36,499 nucleotides of DNA from Burkholderiales bacterium (GCA_025981645.1 JAICXH010000017.1:1-36499); one strand, 5' to 3'; shown: positions 1-8,280, counted from the stretch's first letter. A program made the numbers and translations. Notes: generated by a model not told the origin, from the letters alone.

Positions 1-96
1 GAAGGCCGGCCTCGTTCGTACCGAAGAGGCCGAAGCGTGAACCGGGTGGGGAATTTTCGATTCCCATAACTGGGGAAATTTGGATTCCTCTTGACA
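1..96 (+). mobile_element. Right end of an IS21-family-like insertion sequence (partial)
   Basis: The element appears to run in from the left edge and end with TTGACA at 91-96, giving the CA-3' terminus expected of IS21-family ends. Just inside that end are two direct copies of a 19-base motif, TGGGGAATTTTCGATTCCC at 47-65 and TGGGGAAATTTGGATTCCT at 71-89. They match at 16 of 19 positions and start 24 bp apart. Multiple internal terminal repeats of this kind are a feature of IS21-type elements. Beyond position 96 the sequence turns directly into in-frame integrase coding sequence, so the element seems to have inserted into that gene. The family assignment rests on end structure only; the other end and any target duplication lie outside the window. 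Confidence 0.6.
2..40 (+). CDS. Possible C-terminal end of an IstB-like transposition helper (partial)
   Basis: The frame beginning at base 2 reads KAGLVRTEEAEA and stops with TGA at 38-40, seven bases before the first IS terminal repeat. A short basic-then-acidic tail close to the right end is what the last codons of an istB gene (the AAA+ helper of IS21-type transposition) would look like. Only 12 residues are visible, so this is inferred from position rather than recognised from a domain. The other forward frames are also open here and cannot be excluded. Confidence 0.3.
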   Translation, partial: KAGLVRTEEAEA

Positions 97-721
97 GACC
101 GCGATCGATCCGTTCACGCCCGATGAGATCCGGCTGATCTGCGCCGCGTGCGAAGACCGGGTACGGAACCTCGTGCAGTTCGGGTTTTGGACCGGTGTGC
201 GCACGAGCGAGCTATTCGCGCTGCGCTGGTCGGATGTCGACTGGCGGCACGGATCGGTGCGCGTGCAGCGAGCGCGCGTGCGCGGTGAAATCAAGACCAC
301 CAAGACCGCGGCGGGCGTGCGCGATGTCAAGCTTTTGCCGCCGGCGCTCGAGGCGCTACAGGCGCAACGAACGCATACTGAATTGCTTGGTGGCGAGATT
401 TTCCACGACACCAGAACCAATGCGCCATGGTTGGGCGATCAAGCGCTCAGATTGGGACCATGGCGTCGTGCGTTGCGCGCTGCTGGGGTGCGCTACCGCT
501 ATCCGTATCAGATGCGGCACACGTACGCGAGCATGATGCTGTCGGCGGGTGAGAATCCGGCATGGATCGCTCGACAAATGGGCCACGCCGACTGGGGAAT
601 GATCCGCCGCACGTACGCGCGATGGATGCCTGATGTGGAGCCGAACGCCGGAGAAAAAGCTTCGTCTTGGTGGGCCAAAAATACTGCTCAAAATTTAAGC
701 AAACCTGTGACCAAGAAGTGA
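97..721 (+). pseudogene. Tyrosine-recombinase integrase, catalytic half only (5' truncated)
   Basis: Site-specific recombinase of the phage integrase family, reduced to its catalytic domain. The frame is open from about 95 (PFTPDEIRLICAACEDRV precedes the GTG at 173) to TGA at 719-721. Visible catalytic landmarks are the first Arg in TGVRTSELFALRW, a Lys-bearing beta segment (KTTKTAAGVRDVKLLP), QMRHTYASMM (second Arg and His; Tyr stands where many integrases have the first His of HxxR), then MGHADWGMIRRTYARW with the conserved GH and the Tyr nucleophile. The Arm-type and core-binding N-terminal domains are missing because IS sequence replaces them at 96. The frame downstream of the junction is intact, so the truncation looks recent. 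A short protein could be made from GTG 173 but would lack DNA-binding arms, so loss of function is inferred. The gene points toward the tRNA-Ser 3' end, as is usual for an integrase beside its attachment site. Confidence 0.85.
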
Positions 722-767
722 CCAAGCGATGCCCAAACAGGCCCAAAAGTGACCAAAATATGGTCAC
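707..767. repeat. Four GTGACCA heptamers beside integrase end
   Basis: The heptamer GTGACCA occurs on the plus strand at 707-713, 718-724 and 749-755, and on the minus strand at 761-767. The last two form an inverted repeat, GTGACC - 7 bases - GGTCAC (749-767). The first two overlap the last codons of the integrase. Spacings of 11, 31 and about 12 bp and the place between integrase and tRNA suggest binding sites for the integrase arm domain or an excision factor. That role is inferred; a weak terminator hairpin is an alternative for the inverted pair. Confidence 0.5.
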
Positions 768-803
768 AGCAGAATTTTAAGTTATTGATTAAAAACGATA
801 TAC

Positions 804-894
804 TGGCGGAGAGGGCGGGATTCGAACCCGCGTTAGGGGGTTACCCTAAACACGCTTTCCAGGCGTGCGACTTAAACCGCTCATCCACCTCTCC
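804..894 (-). tRNA. tRNA-Ser (anticodon GGA)
   Basis: On the minus strand the sequence folds as a long-variable-arm tRNA. The acceptor GGAGAGG pairs with CCTCTCC, followed by discriminator G and an encoded CCA (804-806). The anticodon stem-loop contains CTGGAAA with anticodon GGA. A large variable arm typical of tRNA-Ser precedes a T arm with GGTTCGAATCC. It reads UCC/UCU serine codons. The 3' end faces the truncated integrase 82 bp away, so the T arm/acceptor end is the likely attachment core of the neighbouring island. Confidence 0.95.
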
Positions 895-903
895 GGCGCC
901 GCC

Positions 904-909
904 ATTCTA
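904..909 (-). promoter_or_regulatory. Possible -10 box for tRNA-Ser
   Basis: The minus strand reads TAGAAT (5 of 6 to TATAAT) ending 9 bases before the mature tRNA 5' end, a usual distance for a stable-RNA promoter. No convincing -35 hexamer is visible 16-18 bp further upstream in the GC-rich sequence, so the call is tentative. Confidence 0.35.
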
Positions 910-1010
910 CCCGGCACCCCGCCGCGGTTTGGCCGGGACGAGCCGGACTTTGGCCGCGACGAGCCCGTACACGCCAGCTCTGCGGAGGATCTGCGGCGAA
1001 ACCCCACGCG

Positions 1011-2273
1011 TCAGACCGCGAACGCCGCCAGCATCGCGACGACGGTGATCGCCATGAACGCCGTCGCCACCCAGCCTAGACGCTTCAGCTTGGGCCGGAT
1101 CGTGAACGGGCCCATGATGTCGGGGCGCACGGCCATCCGCATCATTACCACCATGATCGGCACGGCGACGATGCCGTTCAGCACGGCCGACCAGACGAGC
1201 GCCTTGATCGGATCGACCGGCGTGAAGTCGATACCGGCGCCGATCAGCGTCGCGAGCGTGATGATCCCGTAGAAGCCCTTCGCCTCCATCGGCTGCAGGC
1301 CGTGGCCGATCGGCCATTCCATCGCCTCGGCGACCGCATACGCAGCCGAGCCGGCGAGGACCGGTACCGCAAGAAGGCCGGTGCCGATGATGCCCCACGC
1401 GAACAGCAGGAACGCGAAGTCGCCGGCGATCGGGCGCAGCGCCTGGGCGGCCTGCGACGACGTCTGGATGTTGGTGATGCCCGCGTCGTGGAGCGTGACG
1501 GCGGTCGTCAGCATGATCGAGAACGCGATCGTATTCGACAGCGCCATGCCAAACCAGGTGTCGACGCGGATCCGGCGCAGGTGCTCGCGCGCGCCGACGT
1601 GCCGCTGACGCAGCGGCAATTCGCCGGCGACCATCCGCTGCTCCTCGACTTCCTGCGACGCCTGCCAGAAGAAGAGGTATGGGCTGATCGTCGTGCCGAG
1701 CACGCCGACGAGGAGCATCAGGTAGTCGCGCGTCAGCTCGACCGGAGGGACCAGCGTCGCGGCGACGAGCTGCCTCCACGGAATCTTCACGACGAGCAGC
1801 ACCGCGGCGTAGGCGAACAGCGACAGTGTCAGCCACTTGAGCAGCGGAGCCAGGCGCCGATAGGGAACGAACAGTTGCATCAGTACGACCAGCACACCGA
1901 AGATCAGTGCGTGGCCGTGCGCCGGACCGCCGACGACGAGCTGCAGCGCCTCGCCCATTGCGCCGAGGTCGGCGGCGATGTTGATCGTGTTGGCGACGAG
2001 CAGAATCGCGACGATGAAAACGAGCAGCGGCTTCGAATAATGATCACGGATGTTGCGCGCGATGCCATGGCCGGTCACGCGCCCGATGCGCGCGCTGACG
2101 ACCTGGATGCCGACCATCAGCGGCGTCGTCAACAGCACGCTCCACAGCATGCCGAGGCCGAACTGCGCGCCGGCCTGCGAGTAAGTCGCGATGCCGCTCG
2201 GATCGTCGTCGGCGGCACCGGTGACGAGCCCGGGGCCGAGACGGGCAAAGAGACGGTGCGCGCGGCCGATCAC
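1011..2273 (-). CDS. NRAMP-family divalent metal ion transporter (atypical metal site)
   Basis: Integral inner-membrane transporter of about 420 residues and roughly 11 hydrophobic segments. The N-terminus LGPGLVTGAADDDPSG followed by IATYSQAGAQFG is the TM1 region of NRAMP/SLC11 proteins, but residues 24-27 read DPSG where MntH-type proteins have DPGN. In the TM6 region, residues 194-204 read TTISPYLFFWQ where MntH has the M-P-H-N type motif. The family is therefore clear, but the canonical Mn/Fe ligands are not, so the ion carried cannot be assumed to be manganese. A GTG start at 2271-2273 is the longest reading; no clear Shine-Dalgarno sequence precedes it. It lies 33 bp downstream of maeB on the same strand and may be cotranscribed with it. 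Confidence 0.85.
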   Translation of the reverse strand: MIGRAHRLFARLGPGLVTGAADDDPSGIATYSQAGAQFGLGMLWSVLLTTPLMVGIQVVSARIGRVTGHGIARNIRDHYSKPLLVFIVAILLVANTINIAADLGAMGEALQLVVGGPAHGHALIFGVLVVLMQLFVPYRRLAPLLKWLTLSLFAYAAVLLVVKIPWRQLVAATLVPPVELTRDYLMLLVGVLGTTISPYLFFWQASQEVEEQRMVAGELPLRQRHVGAREHLRRIRVDTWFGMALSNTIAFSIMLTTAVTLHDAGITNIQTSSQAAQALRPIAGDFAFLLFAWGIIGTGLLAVPVLAGSAAYAVAEAMEWPIGHGLQPMEAKGFYGIITLATLIGAGIDFTPVDPIKALVWSAVLNGIVAVPIMVVMMRMAVRPDIMGPFTIRPKLKRLGWVATAFMAITVVAMLAAFAV

Positions 2274-2306
2274 CGGAGGATCCCGCGACGCTGCGCGCTG
2301 CCGTGG

Positions 2307-4598
2307 CTACGCTTCGCGGTCGATCGTGCAGTCGACGACGGTGAGCGCGGTCATGTTGACGAGCCGGCGCACCGTCGCCGACGGGGTGAGGACGTGCACC
2401 GGTTTCGCAACCCCGAGGAGCATCGGTCCAATCGTCACGCCGGCGCCCGAAGCGGACTTCAGCAGGTTGAACGAGATGTTCGCAGCGTCGAGCGTCGGCA
2501 TGATGAGCAGGTTTGCGTCGCCGGCGAGCCGCGAGTTGGGGAACGCGCCGTTCCTTACCGTCTCGGAGAGCGCGGCGTCGCCATGCATCTCACCGTCGAC
2601 CTCGAGGCCCGGCTCGCGCGCGTTGATCAGCGCCAGCGCATCGCGCATCTTCTGCGCCGATGGGTGGTTGCTGGTGCCGAACGACGAATGGGACAGCAGG
2701 GCCACCTTCGGCGTGATGCCGAAGCGGCGGATCTCCGCGGCGCACAGCGTCGCGATTTCGGCGACCTGCGCTGCGGTCGGATCCGCATTGACGTAGGTGT
2801 CGGCGATGAACACCGTCCGGCCGGGCAGCAGCACGGCGTTCATCGTCGCGTAGATGCTGGCGCCCTTCCTCAGGCCGATCACCTGCTCGATGTACTCGCG
2901 GTGCAGCGCGAACGTTCCGAAGGTCCCGCAGAGCATGCCGTCGGCGTCGCCCTGGTGGATCATCATCGCGCCGATCAGCGTCAGGCGCCGCCTCATCTCG
3001 ATCTTGGCGAACTGCTGCGACACTCCCTTGCGCTGCGCGAGTCGGTAGTACTCGGTCCAGTAGTCGCGGTAGCGTGGGTCGGATTCCGGATTGATCGTCT
3101 CGAAGTCGACGTCGGGTCTCAGGCGCAACCCGAAGCGCTCGATGCGCTGCGCGATCACGCCGGGCCTGCCGACGAGGATCGGCTGGGCGAGGTGCTCGTC
3201 GACGACGACCTGTACGGCGCGCAGCACGCGCTCGTCCTCGCCCTCGGCGTAGACGATTCGCTTCGGCGACGCCTTCGCCACCGCGAAGATCGGCTTCATC
3301 AGGAGGCCCGAGTGATAGATGATGCCGGTGAGGCGGGTCCGGTACGTTTCGAAATCCTCGATGGGTCGCGTCGCGACCCCCGAGTCCATCGCCGCCTTCG
3401 CGACCGCCGGCGCGATCTGCACGATGAGCCGCGGGTCGAACGGCCGCGGGATCAGATAATCCGGGCCGAAACGCAGGTTCTCGTGCAGGTTGTAGGCAGT
3501 CGCGACGATGTCGGACTGCTCGATCGTCGCGAGGTCGGCGAGCGCGTGCACAGCCGCGACCTTCATCGCCTCGTTGATGGTCGTTGCGCCGACGTCGAGC
3601 GCTCCGCGGACGATGAACGGGACGCAGAGCACGTGGTTGACCTGGTTCGGAAAATCCGAGCGTCCTGTCGCGATGACGGCGTCGGGACGCGCCTCTTTCG
3701 CGAGGTCGGGCATGATCTCGGGCTCCGGATTCGCGAGCGCCAGGATCAACGGCCGCTCGGCCATCGCCCTCACCCACTCCGGCTTCAGTACGCCGCCGGC
3801 GGAGAGGCCGAGGAAGATGTCGGCGCCGGGGAGGATCTCGGCGAGCGTTCGCGCCGACGTCGGCTGCGCGTAGCGCGCCTTGTTGTCGTCCATTTCCTCG
3901 GTGCGGCCCTTCCAGACGACGCCCTTGATGTCGGCGACGAACACGTTCTCGCGCCTCAACCCGAGGCTCACCAGGATGTCGAGGCAGGCGAGCGCGGCGG
4001 CCCCCGCGCCGGAGCAGACGAGCTTCGCGTCGGCGAACTTCTTGTTGACGACGCGCAGCCCGTTCAGCACTGCTGCGCCGACGATGATCGCCGTGCCGTG
4101 CTGGTCGTCGTGAAAGACCGGAATCTTCATCCGCTCGCGGCACTTGCGCTCGATGTAGAAGCACTCGGGCGCCTTGATGTCCTCGAGGTTGATGCCGCCG
4201 AAAGTCGGCTCGAGCGCGCAGATCATGTCGACCAGCTTGTCCGGATCGCGCTCGGCGATCTCGATGTCGAAGCAGTCGAGCCCGGCGAACTTCTTGAACA
4301 ACACCGCCTTGCCTTCCATGACCGGCTTCGCAGCCAGCGGCCCGATCGCGCCGAGGCCGAGCACTGCGGTCCCGTTGGTCACGACGCCGACGAGATTGCC
4401 GCGTGCGGTCAGCGCCGAAACTTCACGCGGATCGCGGACGATTTCGTCGCAGGCTGCGGCGACGCCGGGCGTATAGGCGAGCGCCAGGTCGCGCTGATTG
4501 GTGAGTTGTTTCGTCGCAAGGAGCGCGATTTTGCCCGCCGGCGCGCGCCGGTGATAGGCAAGCGACTCGTCGCGGATGGTCTTTTCCTGGTCGGGCAT
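2307..4598 (-). CDS. maeB: NADP-type malic enzyme with phosphotransacetylase-like domain
   Basis: Oxidatively decarboxylates malate to pyruvate, normally with NADP+, linking the TCA cycle to pyruvate and NADPH supply in the cytoplasm. The predicted 763 residues match the length of E. coli MaeB. The malic domain has [10 protein letters not shown] (catalytic Tyr about residue 42), [26 protein letters not shown] and [12 protein letters not shown] (metal and substrate residues). The NAD(P)-binding fold has [13 protein letters not shown]. The C-terminal 330 residues (from about [17 protein letters not shown]) resemble phosphotransacetylase and in known MaeB enzymes serve as a regulatory rather than catalytic domain. 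The start at ATG 4596-4598 was chosen because GAGGAG lies 7-8 bases upstream and the protein then begins like other MaeB enzymes; a longer upstream reading is open but lacks support. Confidence 0.95.
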   Translation of the reverse strand: MPDQEKTIRDESLAYHRRAPAGKIALLATKQLTNQRDLALAYTPGVAAACDEIVRDPREVSALTARGNLVGVVTNGTAVLGLGAIGPLAAKPVMEGKAVLFKKFAGLDCFDIEIAERDPDKLVDMICALEPTFGGINLEDIKAPECFYIERKCRERMKIPVFHDDQHGTAIIVGAAVLNGLRVVNKKFADAKLVCSGAGAAALACLDILVSLGLRRENVFVADIKGVVWKGRTEEMDDNKARYAQPTSARTLAEILPGADIFLGLSAGGVLKPEWVRAMAERPLILALANPEPEIMPDLAKEARPDAVIATGRSDFPNQVNHVLCVPFIVRGALDVGATTINEAMKVAAVHALADLATIEQSDIVATAYNLHENLRFGPDYLIPRPFDPRLIVQIAPAVAKAAMDSGVATRPIEDFETYRTRLTGIIYHSGLLMKPIFAVAKASPKRIVYAEGEDERVLRAVQVVVDEHLAQPILVGRPGVIAQRIERFGLRLRPDVDFETINPESDPRYRDYWTEYYRLAQRKGVSQQFAKIEMRRRLTLIGAMMIHQGDADGMLCGTFGTFALHREYIEQVIGLRKGASIYATMNAVLLPGRTVFIADTYVNADPTAAQVAEIATLCAAEIRRFGITPKVALLSHSSFGTSNHPSAQKMRDALALINAREPGLEVDGEMHGDAALSETVRNGAFPNSRLAGDANLLIMPTLDAANISFNLLKSASGAGVTIGPMLLGVAKPVHVLTPSATVRRLVNMTALTVVDCTIDREA

Positions 4599-4669
4599 GC
4601 TGGGGCTCCTCGGGGCATCGCGAAGCAGCCATCTTCTGCGGACGGCGTCGCTCATCATAGCGCGACGTC

Positions 4670-4675
4670 TATAAT
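4670..4675 (+). promoter_or_regulatory. Candidate -10 box upstream of ccm operon
   Basis: A perfect TATAAT lies in the intergenic region between divergent maeB and ccmI, about 200 bp before ccmI. No good -35 hexamer is found at 16-18 bp, so it may be weak, activator-dependent or coincidental. If used, the ccm mRNA would carry a roughly 200-base leader including the hairpin at 4778-4816. Confidence 0.3.
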
Positions 4676-4777
4676 GCGCGGGTTGTAACCGCCTTCCCCG
4701 GGGAGCCCCTCCCCTGGTGTGCTGTCCCGCAAGTTCCGACGATGAAGGAGCGCGGAAAGTCAGGCGCCAGGCAAGGC

Positions 4778-4816
4778 GCGAGACCGAAGCGTACCGCGCG
4801 GTACGGTGAGGTTGAG
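4778..4816. other. Imperfect intergenic hairpin with 16-bp perfect palindrome
   Basis: The core CGTACCGCGCGGTACG at 4790-4805 is a perfect 16-base palindrome. It is flanked by GAAG (4786-4789) and GTGA (4806-4809), which oppose each other as an internal loop able to form tandem G-A pairs, and then by ACC/GGT (4783-4785 / 4810-4812) as an outer stem. Further GC-rich self-complementary stretches (GGCGCC, GGCGCG) lie just to the left. No T-run follows on either strand, so it is not a standard terminator. The region 4599-4881 holds nothing else recognisable apart from the TATAAT at 4670. Confidence 0.5.
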
Positions 4817-4881
4817 TAACGCGGCATGGTCCATGATTTGCGCCGCGAGCGATCAAGCGAACCTGCGGGACAACACACTCG

Positions 4882-6126
4882 ATGCACATCCTCCTGTTGT
4901 TCTGGCTCGTAGCGCTCGCGATCGTCGCGGCTGCACTGGCGGCAGTCGTCTGGCCGCTGCTGCGACGGCGCGCGGCCGACGTCGCCGACCTGCCGGCGGC
5001 GGCGATCTACCGTGACGAGAAACGCCAGCTCGACGACGAGCTCGCCGCGGGCGCGATCGCCGCACCCGAGCATGCGCAGTCGGTCGGCGAGCTGACATCG
5101 CGACTCGCCGGCGAGCTCGAGACGGCGCAGCGCGCGACGATCGCGCCGGTTGCTTCGCGCAGCGGGCGACGCTGGGCGCTCGGCCTCGTGTTCGCATTTC
5201 CGATCGTTGCGGTCGCGCTCTACGCGCTGCTCGGCAATCCGCGGGCGCTCCGCGAGGACACCGCATCGGCGTCGGCGCCGGCGATGTCGAAGGCGCAGGT
5301 CACCGCGATGGTCGATCGCCTCGCTTTGCACATGAAGGACCATCCCGACGACGCGACCGGATGGAAGCTCCTTGGGCGATCGTACGGCGCGCTCGGACGC
5401 TTCCGCGAAGCCTCCGAGGCCTTCCACGAAGCCGCGCAGCACGGGCCGGCCGACGCCGATCTCCTCGTCGATTGGGCCGACGTGCTCGGCATGGCCAACG
5501 GGCAGACGCTCGCCGGCGAGCCAACGCGGCTCATCGAGCGCGCGCTCGCCCTCGAGCCGGGGAACGTGAAGGCGCTGCTCCTCGCCGCCTCGGCGGCGCA
5601 GGAGCGCAACGACGCTCCGACCGCGATCGAGATGTGGCGCCGCCTCAAGGTCGAGCTTCCTCCCGGGAGCCCCGAAGTGCAGGAAATCGACACGCTGATC
5701 GCGCGCGGCCAGACTGCAGACGGGTCGCGACGCGAAGCGGCGGCGGCCAATGGACCTGTCGCGCCCGCTTCAAAAGCTGGTGCCGGGTCGATACGCGGCG
5801 AAGTCAGCATCGCCCCTGCGCTCGCTGCGCGCGTCGCACCCGGCGACACGCTGTTCGTCTACGCGCGCGCGGTCGACGGACCCCGCATGCCCCTCGCCGT
5901 GCTGCGCGAAGCGGCGAGCCCGCTGCCGCGGACGTTCACGCTCGACGATTCGCAGTCGATGCGTTCCGACGCGAAGCTCTCGACGGCGGACAAGGTCATC
6001 GTCGAAGCGCGCATCTCGCGCTCAGGCCACGCGTTACCGGCGTCCGGCGACCTCGTCGGCACGAGCGCGCCGGTGAAGCCGGGTGCCCGCGAAGTCGCCG
6101 TCGTCATCGCGGACGTCGTGAAGTAG
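4882..6126 (+). CDS. ccmI: Cytochrome c maturation protein CcmI (TPR apocytochrome chaperone)
   Basis: CcmI holds apocytochrome c for the CcmFH haem ligation step. The 414-residue product has an N-terminal membrane segment (about 5-27), a basic cytoplasmic loop with EKRQLDDELAAGAI, a second membrane segment (about 93-115), then a periplasmic TPR region (about 130-260, e.g. WKLLGRSYGALGRFREASEA). A C-terminal beta-rich domain from about 290 (IRGEVSIAPAL, VFVYARAVDGP-like, VIVEARISRSGHA) is typical of full-length proteobacterial CcmI. It is the first gene of the run, 7 bp before ccmA; in many species ccmI is last or fused to ccmH. ATG 4882 gives the expected first transmembrane segment immediately; the Shine-Dalgarno is weak. 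Confidence 0.88.
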   Translation: MHILLLFWLVALAIVAAALAAVVWPLLRRRAADVADLPAAAIYRDEKRQLDDELAAGAIAAPEHAQSVGELTSRLAGELETAQRATIAPVASRSGRRWALGLVFAFPIVAVALYALLGNPRALREDTASASAPAMSKAQVTAMVDRLALHMKDHPDDATGWKLLGRSYGALGRFREASEAFHEAAQHGPADADLLVDWADVLGMANGQTLAGEPTRLIERALALEPGNVKALLLAASAAQERNDAPTAIEMWRRLKVELPPGSPEVQEIDTLIARGQTADGSRREAAAANGPVAPASKAGAGSIRGEVSIAPALAARVAPGDTLFVYARAVDGPRMPLAVLREAASPLPRTFTLDDSQSMRSDAKLSTADKVIVEARISRSGHALPASGDLVGTSAPVKPGAREVAVVIADVVK

Positions 6127-6133
6127 ACCCGGC

Positions 6134-6802
6134 ATGCCTGCCGCGGCCGCCCTCGAAGTCCACTCGCTCGCCGCGACACGCGGCGATGCGACGCTGTTTC
6201 GCGACCTCGCGTTCGGCGTCGGCGCCGGCGAAGCGCTGACGGTGCGTGGGCCAAACGGCTGCGGCAAGACGACACTGCTGCGCATTCTCGCCGGCCTCAC
6301 CGAACCCGCCGCAGGCGAAGTACGGTGGCGTGGCGAGCGCATGCACGTCGGCGATCCGCGACTGCGTGCGGCGATCGCGTTCAACGGCCACCTCGCCGGC
6401 CTCAAGGACGAACTTACCGTCGAGGAGAACCTCGCTGCCTGGACCGCGCTCGACGGCGACGGGGCGGACGCCGGAGCGCGGTCGCGCGCGCTCGCCGGTG
6501 CGGGCCTCGCGCGCCGCGCCGGACTGCCCGCCCGAGCCCTGTCGCAGGGACAGCGCCGGAGGATCGGCCTTGCCCGCCTCGCGCTCTCGCGCCGGCGGCT
6601 GTGGCTCCTCGACGAGCCGCTGACGGCACTCGACACCGAGGCGACGACGCTCCTTGCCGACCTCCTCCGTCGGCACCTCGACGCCGGCGGCACCGTCGTC
6701 GCGGCGTCGCACCTGCCGCTGCCGCTTCCTCCGGAACACGGGGGCGAGCTCGATCTCGCCGCCTTGCGCGAGCCCGCGCGCTCGCACGCGTCCGCCGCAT
6801 GA
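6134..6802 (+). CDS. ccmA: Haem exporter ATP-binding protein CcmA
   Basis: ATPase subunit of the CcmABCD complex that releases holo-CcmE during cytochrome c maturation. The 222 residues contain Walker A GPNGCGKTT (39-47), signature LSQGQRRRIGLARL (136-149) and Walker B LWLLDEP (156-162), followed by a switch His in VVAASHLPLPL. The length is close to the usual 200-215. Its stop overlaps the ccmB ATG by four bases (ATGA), implying translational coupling. Confidence 0.95.
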   Translation: MPAAAALEVHSLAATRGDATLFRDLAFGVGAGEALTVRGPNGCGKTTLLRILAGLTEPAAGEVRWRGERMHVGDPRLRAAIAFNGHLAGLKDELTVEENLAAWTALDGDGADAGARSRALAGAGLARRAGLPARALSQGQRRRIGLARLALSRRRLWLLDEPLTALDTEATTLLADLLRRHLDAGGTVVAASHLPLPLPPEHGGELDLAALREPARSHASAA

Positions 6803-7530
6803 CGTCTGCGAGCCGGTTATCCGCCGCCGTCGCCGGGATTTCGGGCGTCGAACCGCCGTCGGTCGGCGGCGCCATCGTCTTCGCGCTGCGGCGCGACCTT
6901 CGCGTCGCGCTCCGCTCGCGGGCGGAACTCGGCGTCGAGCTTCTGTTCTACGTAATCGTCGTGTCCCTGTTTCCGCTTGCCGCATCCCCTTCGCGCGCGG
7001 TGCTGTCGACCCTCGGTCCCGGAGTGCTGTGGACGTCTGCGCTGCTCGCGTCGCTCCTTGCGCTGCCGCGCCTCTTCGCCGCCGACTTCGCCGACGGAAC
7101 ACTCGAGCAGATGGCACTCGCACGCGGCCCGCTCGCCGCCTACGCGTCGGGTAAAATGCTTGCGCATTGGCTCACCACGGGCCTGCCGGTCGCCGTGTTG
7201 GCGCCGCTCCTGGGTGCGCAGTACGCGCTGGACGGCGTCGCGCTCGCGCTGCTCGCCGCATCGCTCCTCATCGGAACGCCGATCCTGTCGCTCCTGGGCG
7301 CGATCGGCGCGGCGCTGACGCTCGGCACGCGCGGAGGCGGGAGCCTGCTCGCGCTGCTCGTGCTGCCGCTCTATGCACCGGTGCTGATCTTCGGCGCAGG
7401 AGCCGTCGACGCGGCGCGCGCAGGCCTGTCCGCCGCACCGCAGCTCTCGCTGCTGGCGGCGGGGCTGCTGCTCGCCGTCGTCGCGGTGCCGTTCGCCGTG
7501 GCCGCGGCAGTGCGAATTGCGCTCGACTGA
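6799..7530 (+). CDS. ccmB: Haem exporter permease CcmB
   Basis: Six-segment inner-membrane partner of CcmA. Residues following the first 25 (FALRRDLRVALRSRAELGVELLFYVIVVSLFPLA, read in parts) match the start of CcmB, and LFAADFADGTLEQMALARGP plus GTPILSLLGAIGAALTLGTRGGG are characteristic internal stretches. The protein is 243 residues, about 20 longer than usual because of an N-terminal extension. ATG 6799 is preferred because it overlaps the ccmA stop, as at the other junctions in this operon. ccmC follows after 3 bp. Confidence 0.92.
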   Translation: MTSASRLSAAVAGISGVEPPSVGGAIVFALRRDLRVALRSRAELGVELLFYVIVVSLFPLAASPSRAVLSTLGPGVLWTSALLASLLALPRLFAADFADGTLEQMALARGPLAAYASGKMLAHWLTTGLPVAVLAPLLGAQYALDGVALALLAASLLIGTPILSLLGAIGAALTLGTRGGGSLLALLVLPLYAPVLIFGAGAVDAARAGLSAAPQLSLLAAGLLLAVVAVPFAVAAAVRIALD

Positions 7531-7533
7531 ACG

Positions 7534-8280
7534 ATGATCGTCAACTGGTTCCGCTACGCTTCGCCGGTTTCGTTCTATCCGCTCGCCGGCCGGCTCGCGC
7601 GCGGCTTCGGTGCGCTCGCGGCGGTGTTCGCGGCGATCGGTCTGTGGATCGGCCTCGTCGCCGCGCCGACCGACGCCACCCAGGGCGACGCCTACCGGAT
7701 CATCTTCATCCACGTGCCGGCGGCGTGGATGGCGATGATCGTCTACGTCGCGATGGCGCTCTGGAGCGCCGTGGCGCTCGGGCTGAATGCCCGACTCTCG
7801 GCGATGATGGCGCAGGCGCTCGCGCCGACCGGCGCGCTGATGGCTGCACTGGCGTTGTGGTCGGGAGCGTTCTGGGGTCGCCCGACCTGGGGCACGTACT
7901 GGGCGTGGGACGCGCGGATGACGTCGACCCTGATCCTGCTCTTTCTCTATCTCGGCGTCATCGCGCTGCGCCAGGCGATCGACGATCCGCGACGCGCCGA
8001 CCGCGCGTGTGCGGTGCTCGCCCTCGTCGGTGTCGTCAACGTACCGATCATCTACTTCTCGGTGCAGTGGTGGAACACGCTGCATCAGGGATCGTCGATC
8101 AGCCTCACCGCCGCGCCGAAAATGGCGATGCTCATGCTCGCCGGCCTGCTCGTCATGACGGCTGCGGCATGGTGCTACTGCATCGCCGCCTCGCTCACCC
8201 GCGTGCGCGCAATCATCGTCGAGCGCGAGCGCGGCTCGGGCTGGGTCGCATCGCTGATCGACATCGGGACCTCGCCATGA
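7534..8280 (+). CDS. ccmC: Haem-handling membrane protein CcmC
   Basis: Loads haem on to CcmE at the periplasmic face. The 248-residue protein has six membrane segments and the tryptophan-rich WWD motif WGRPTWGTYWAWDAR (114-128). The two haem-ligand histidines described for E. coli CcmC are present at the same positions, His60 (IFIHVPAAW) and His184 (WWNTLHQGSS). All visible functional residues are intact. Its TGA overlaps the ccmD ATG. Confidence 0.96.
   Translation: MIVNWFRYASPVSFYPLAGRLARGFGALAAVFAAIGLWIGLVAAPTDATQGDAYRIIFIHVPAAWMAMIVYVAMALWSAVALGLNARLSAMMAQALAPTGALMAALALWSGAFWGRPTWGTYWAWDARMTSTLILLFLYLGVIALRQAIDDPRRADRACAVLALVGVVNVPIIYFSVQWWNTLHQGSSISLTAAPKMAMLMLAGLLVMTAAAWCYCIAASLTRVRAIIVERERGSGWVASLIDIGTSP

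Noticed and set aside
910-937. CCCGGC...GCCGGG hairpin as terminator of the NRAMP gene
   Set aside because: No T-run on the correct strand, and it overlaps the tRNA-Ser promoter region.
2590-4164. Long Arg-rich minus-strand frame inside maeB
   Set aside because: It is the out-of-frame reading of maeB, low-complexity and without any motif.
1302-4688. A plus-strand open frame of more than 1,100 codons antisense to maeB and the NRAMP gene
   Set aside because: Its composition is Arg/Asp/Glu/Val-heavy with no domain, and it lies exactly antisense to two clear genes. In high-GC sequence such long shadow frames are expected.
4742-4819. A 25-codon frame (MKERGKSGARQGARPKRTAR..) across the intergenic hairpin
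   Set aside because: No Shine-Dalgarno of its own, and its content is explained by the hairpin sequence; not supported as a gene.
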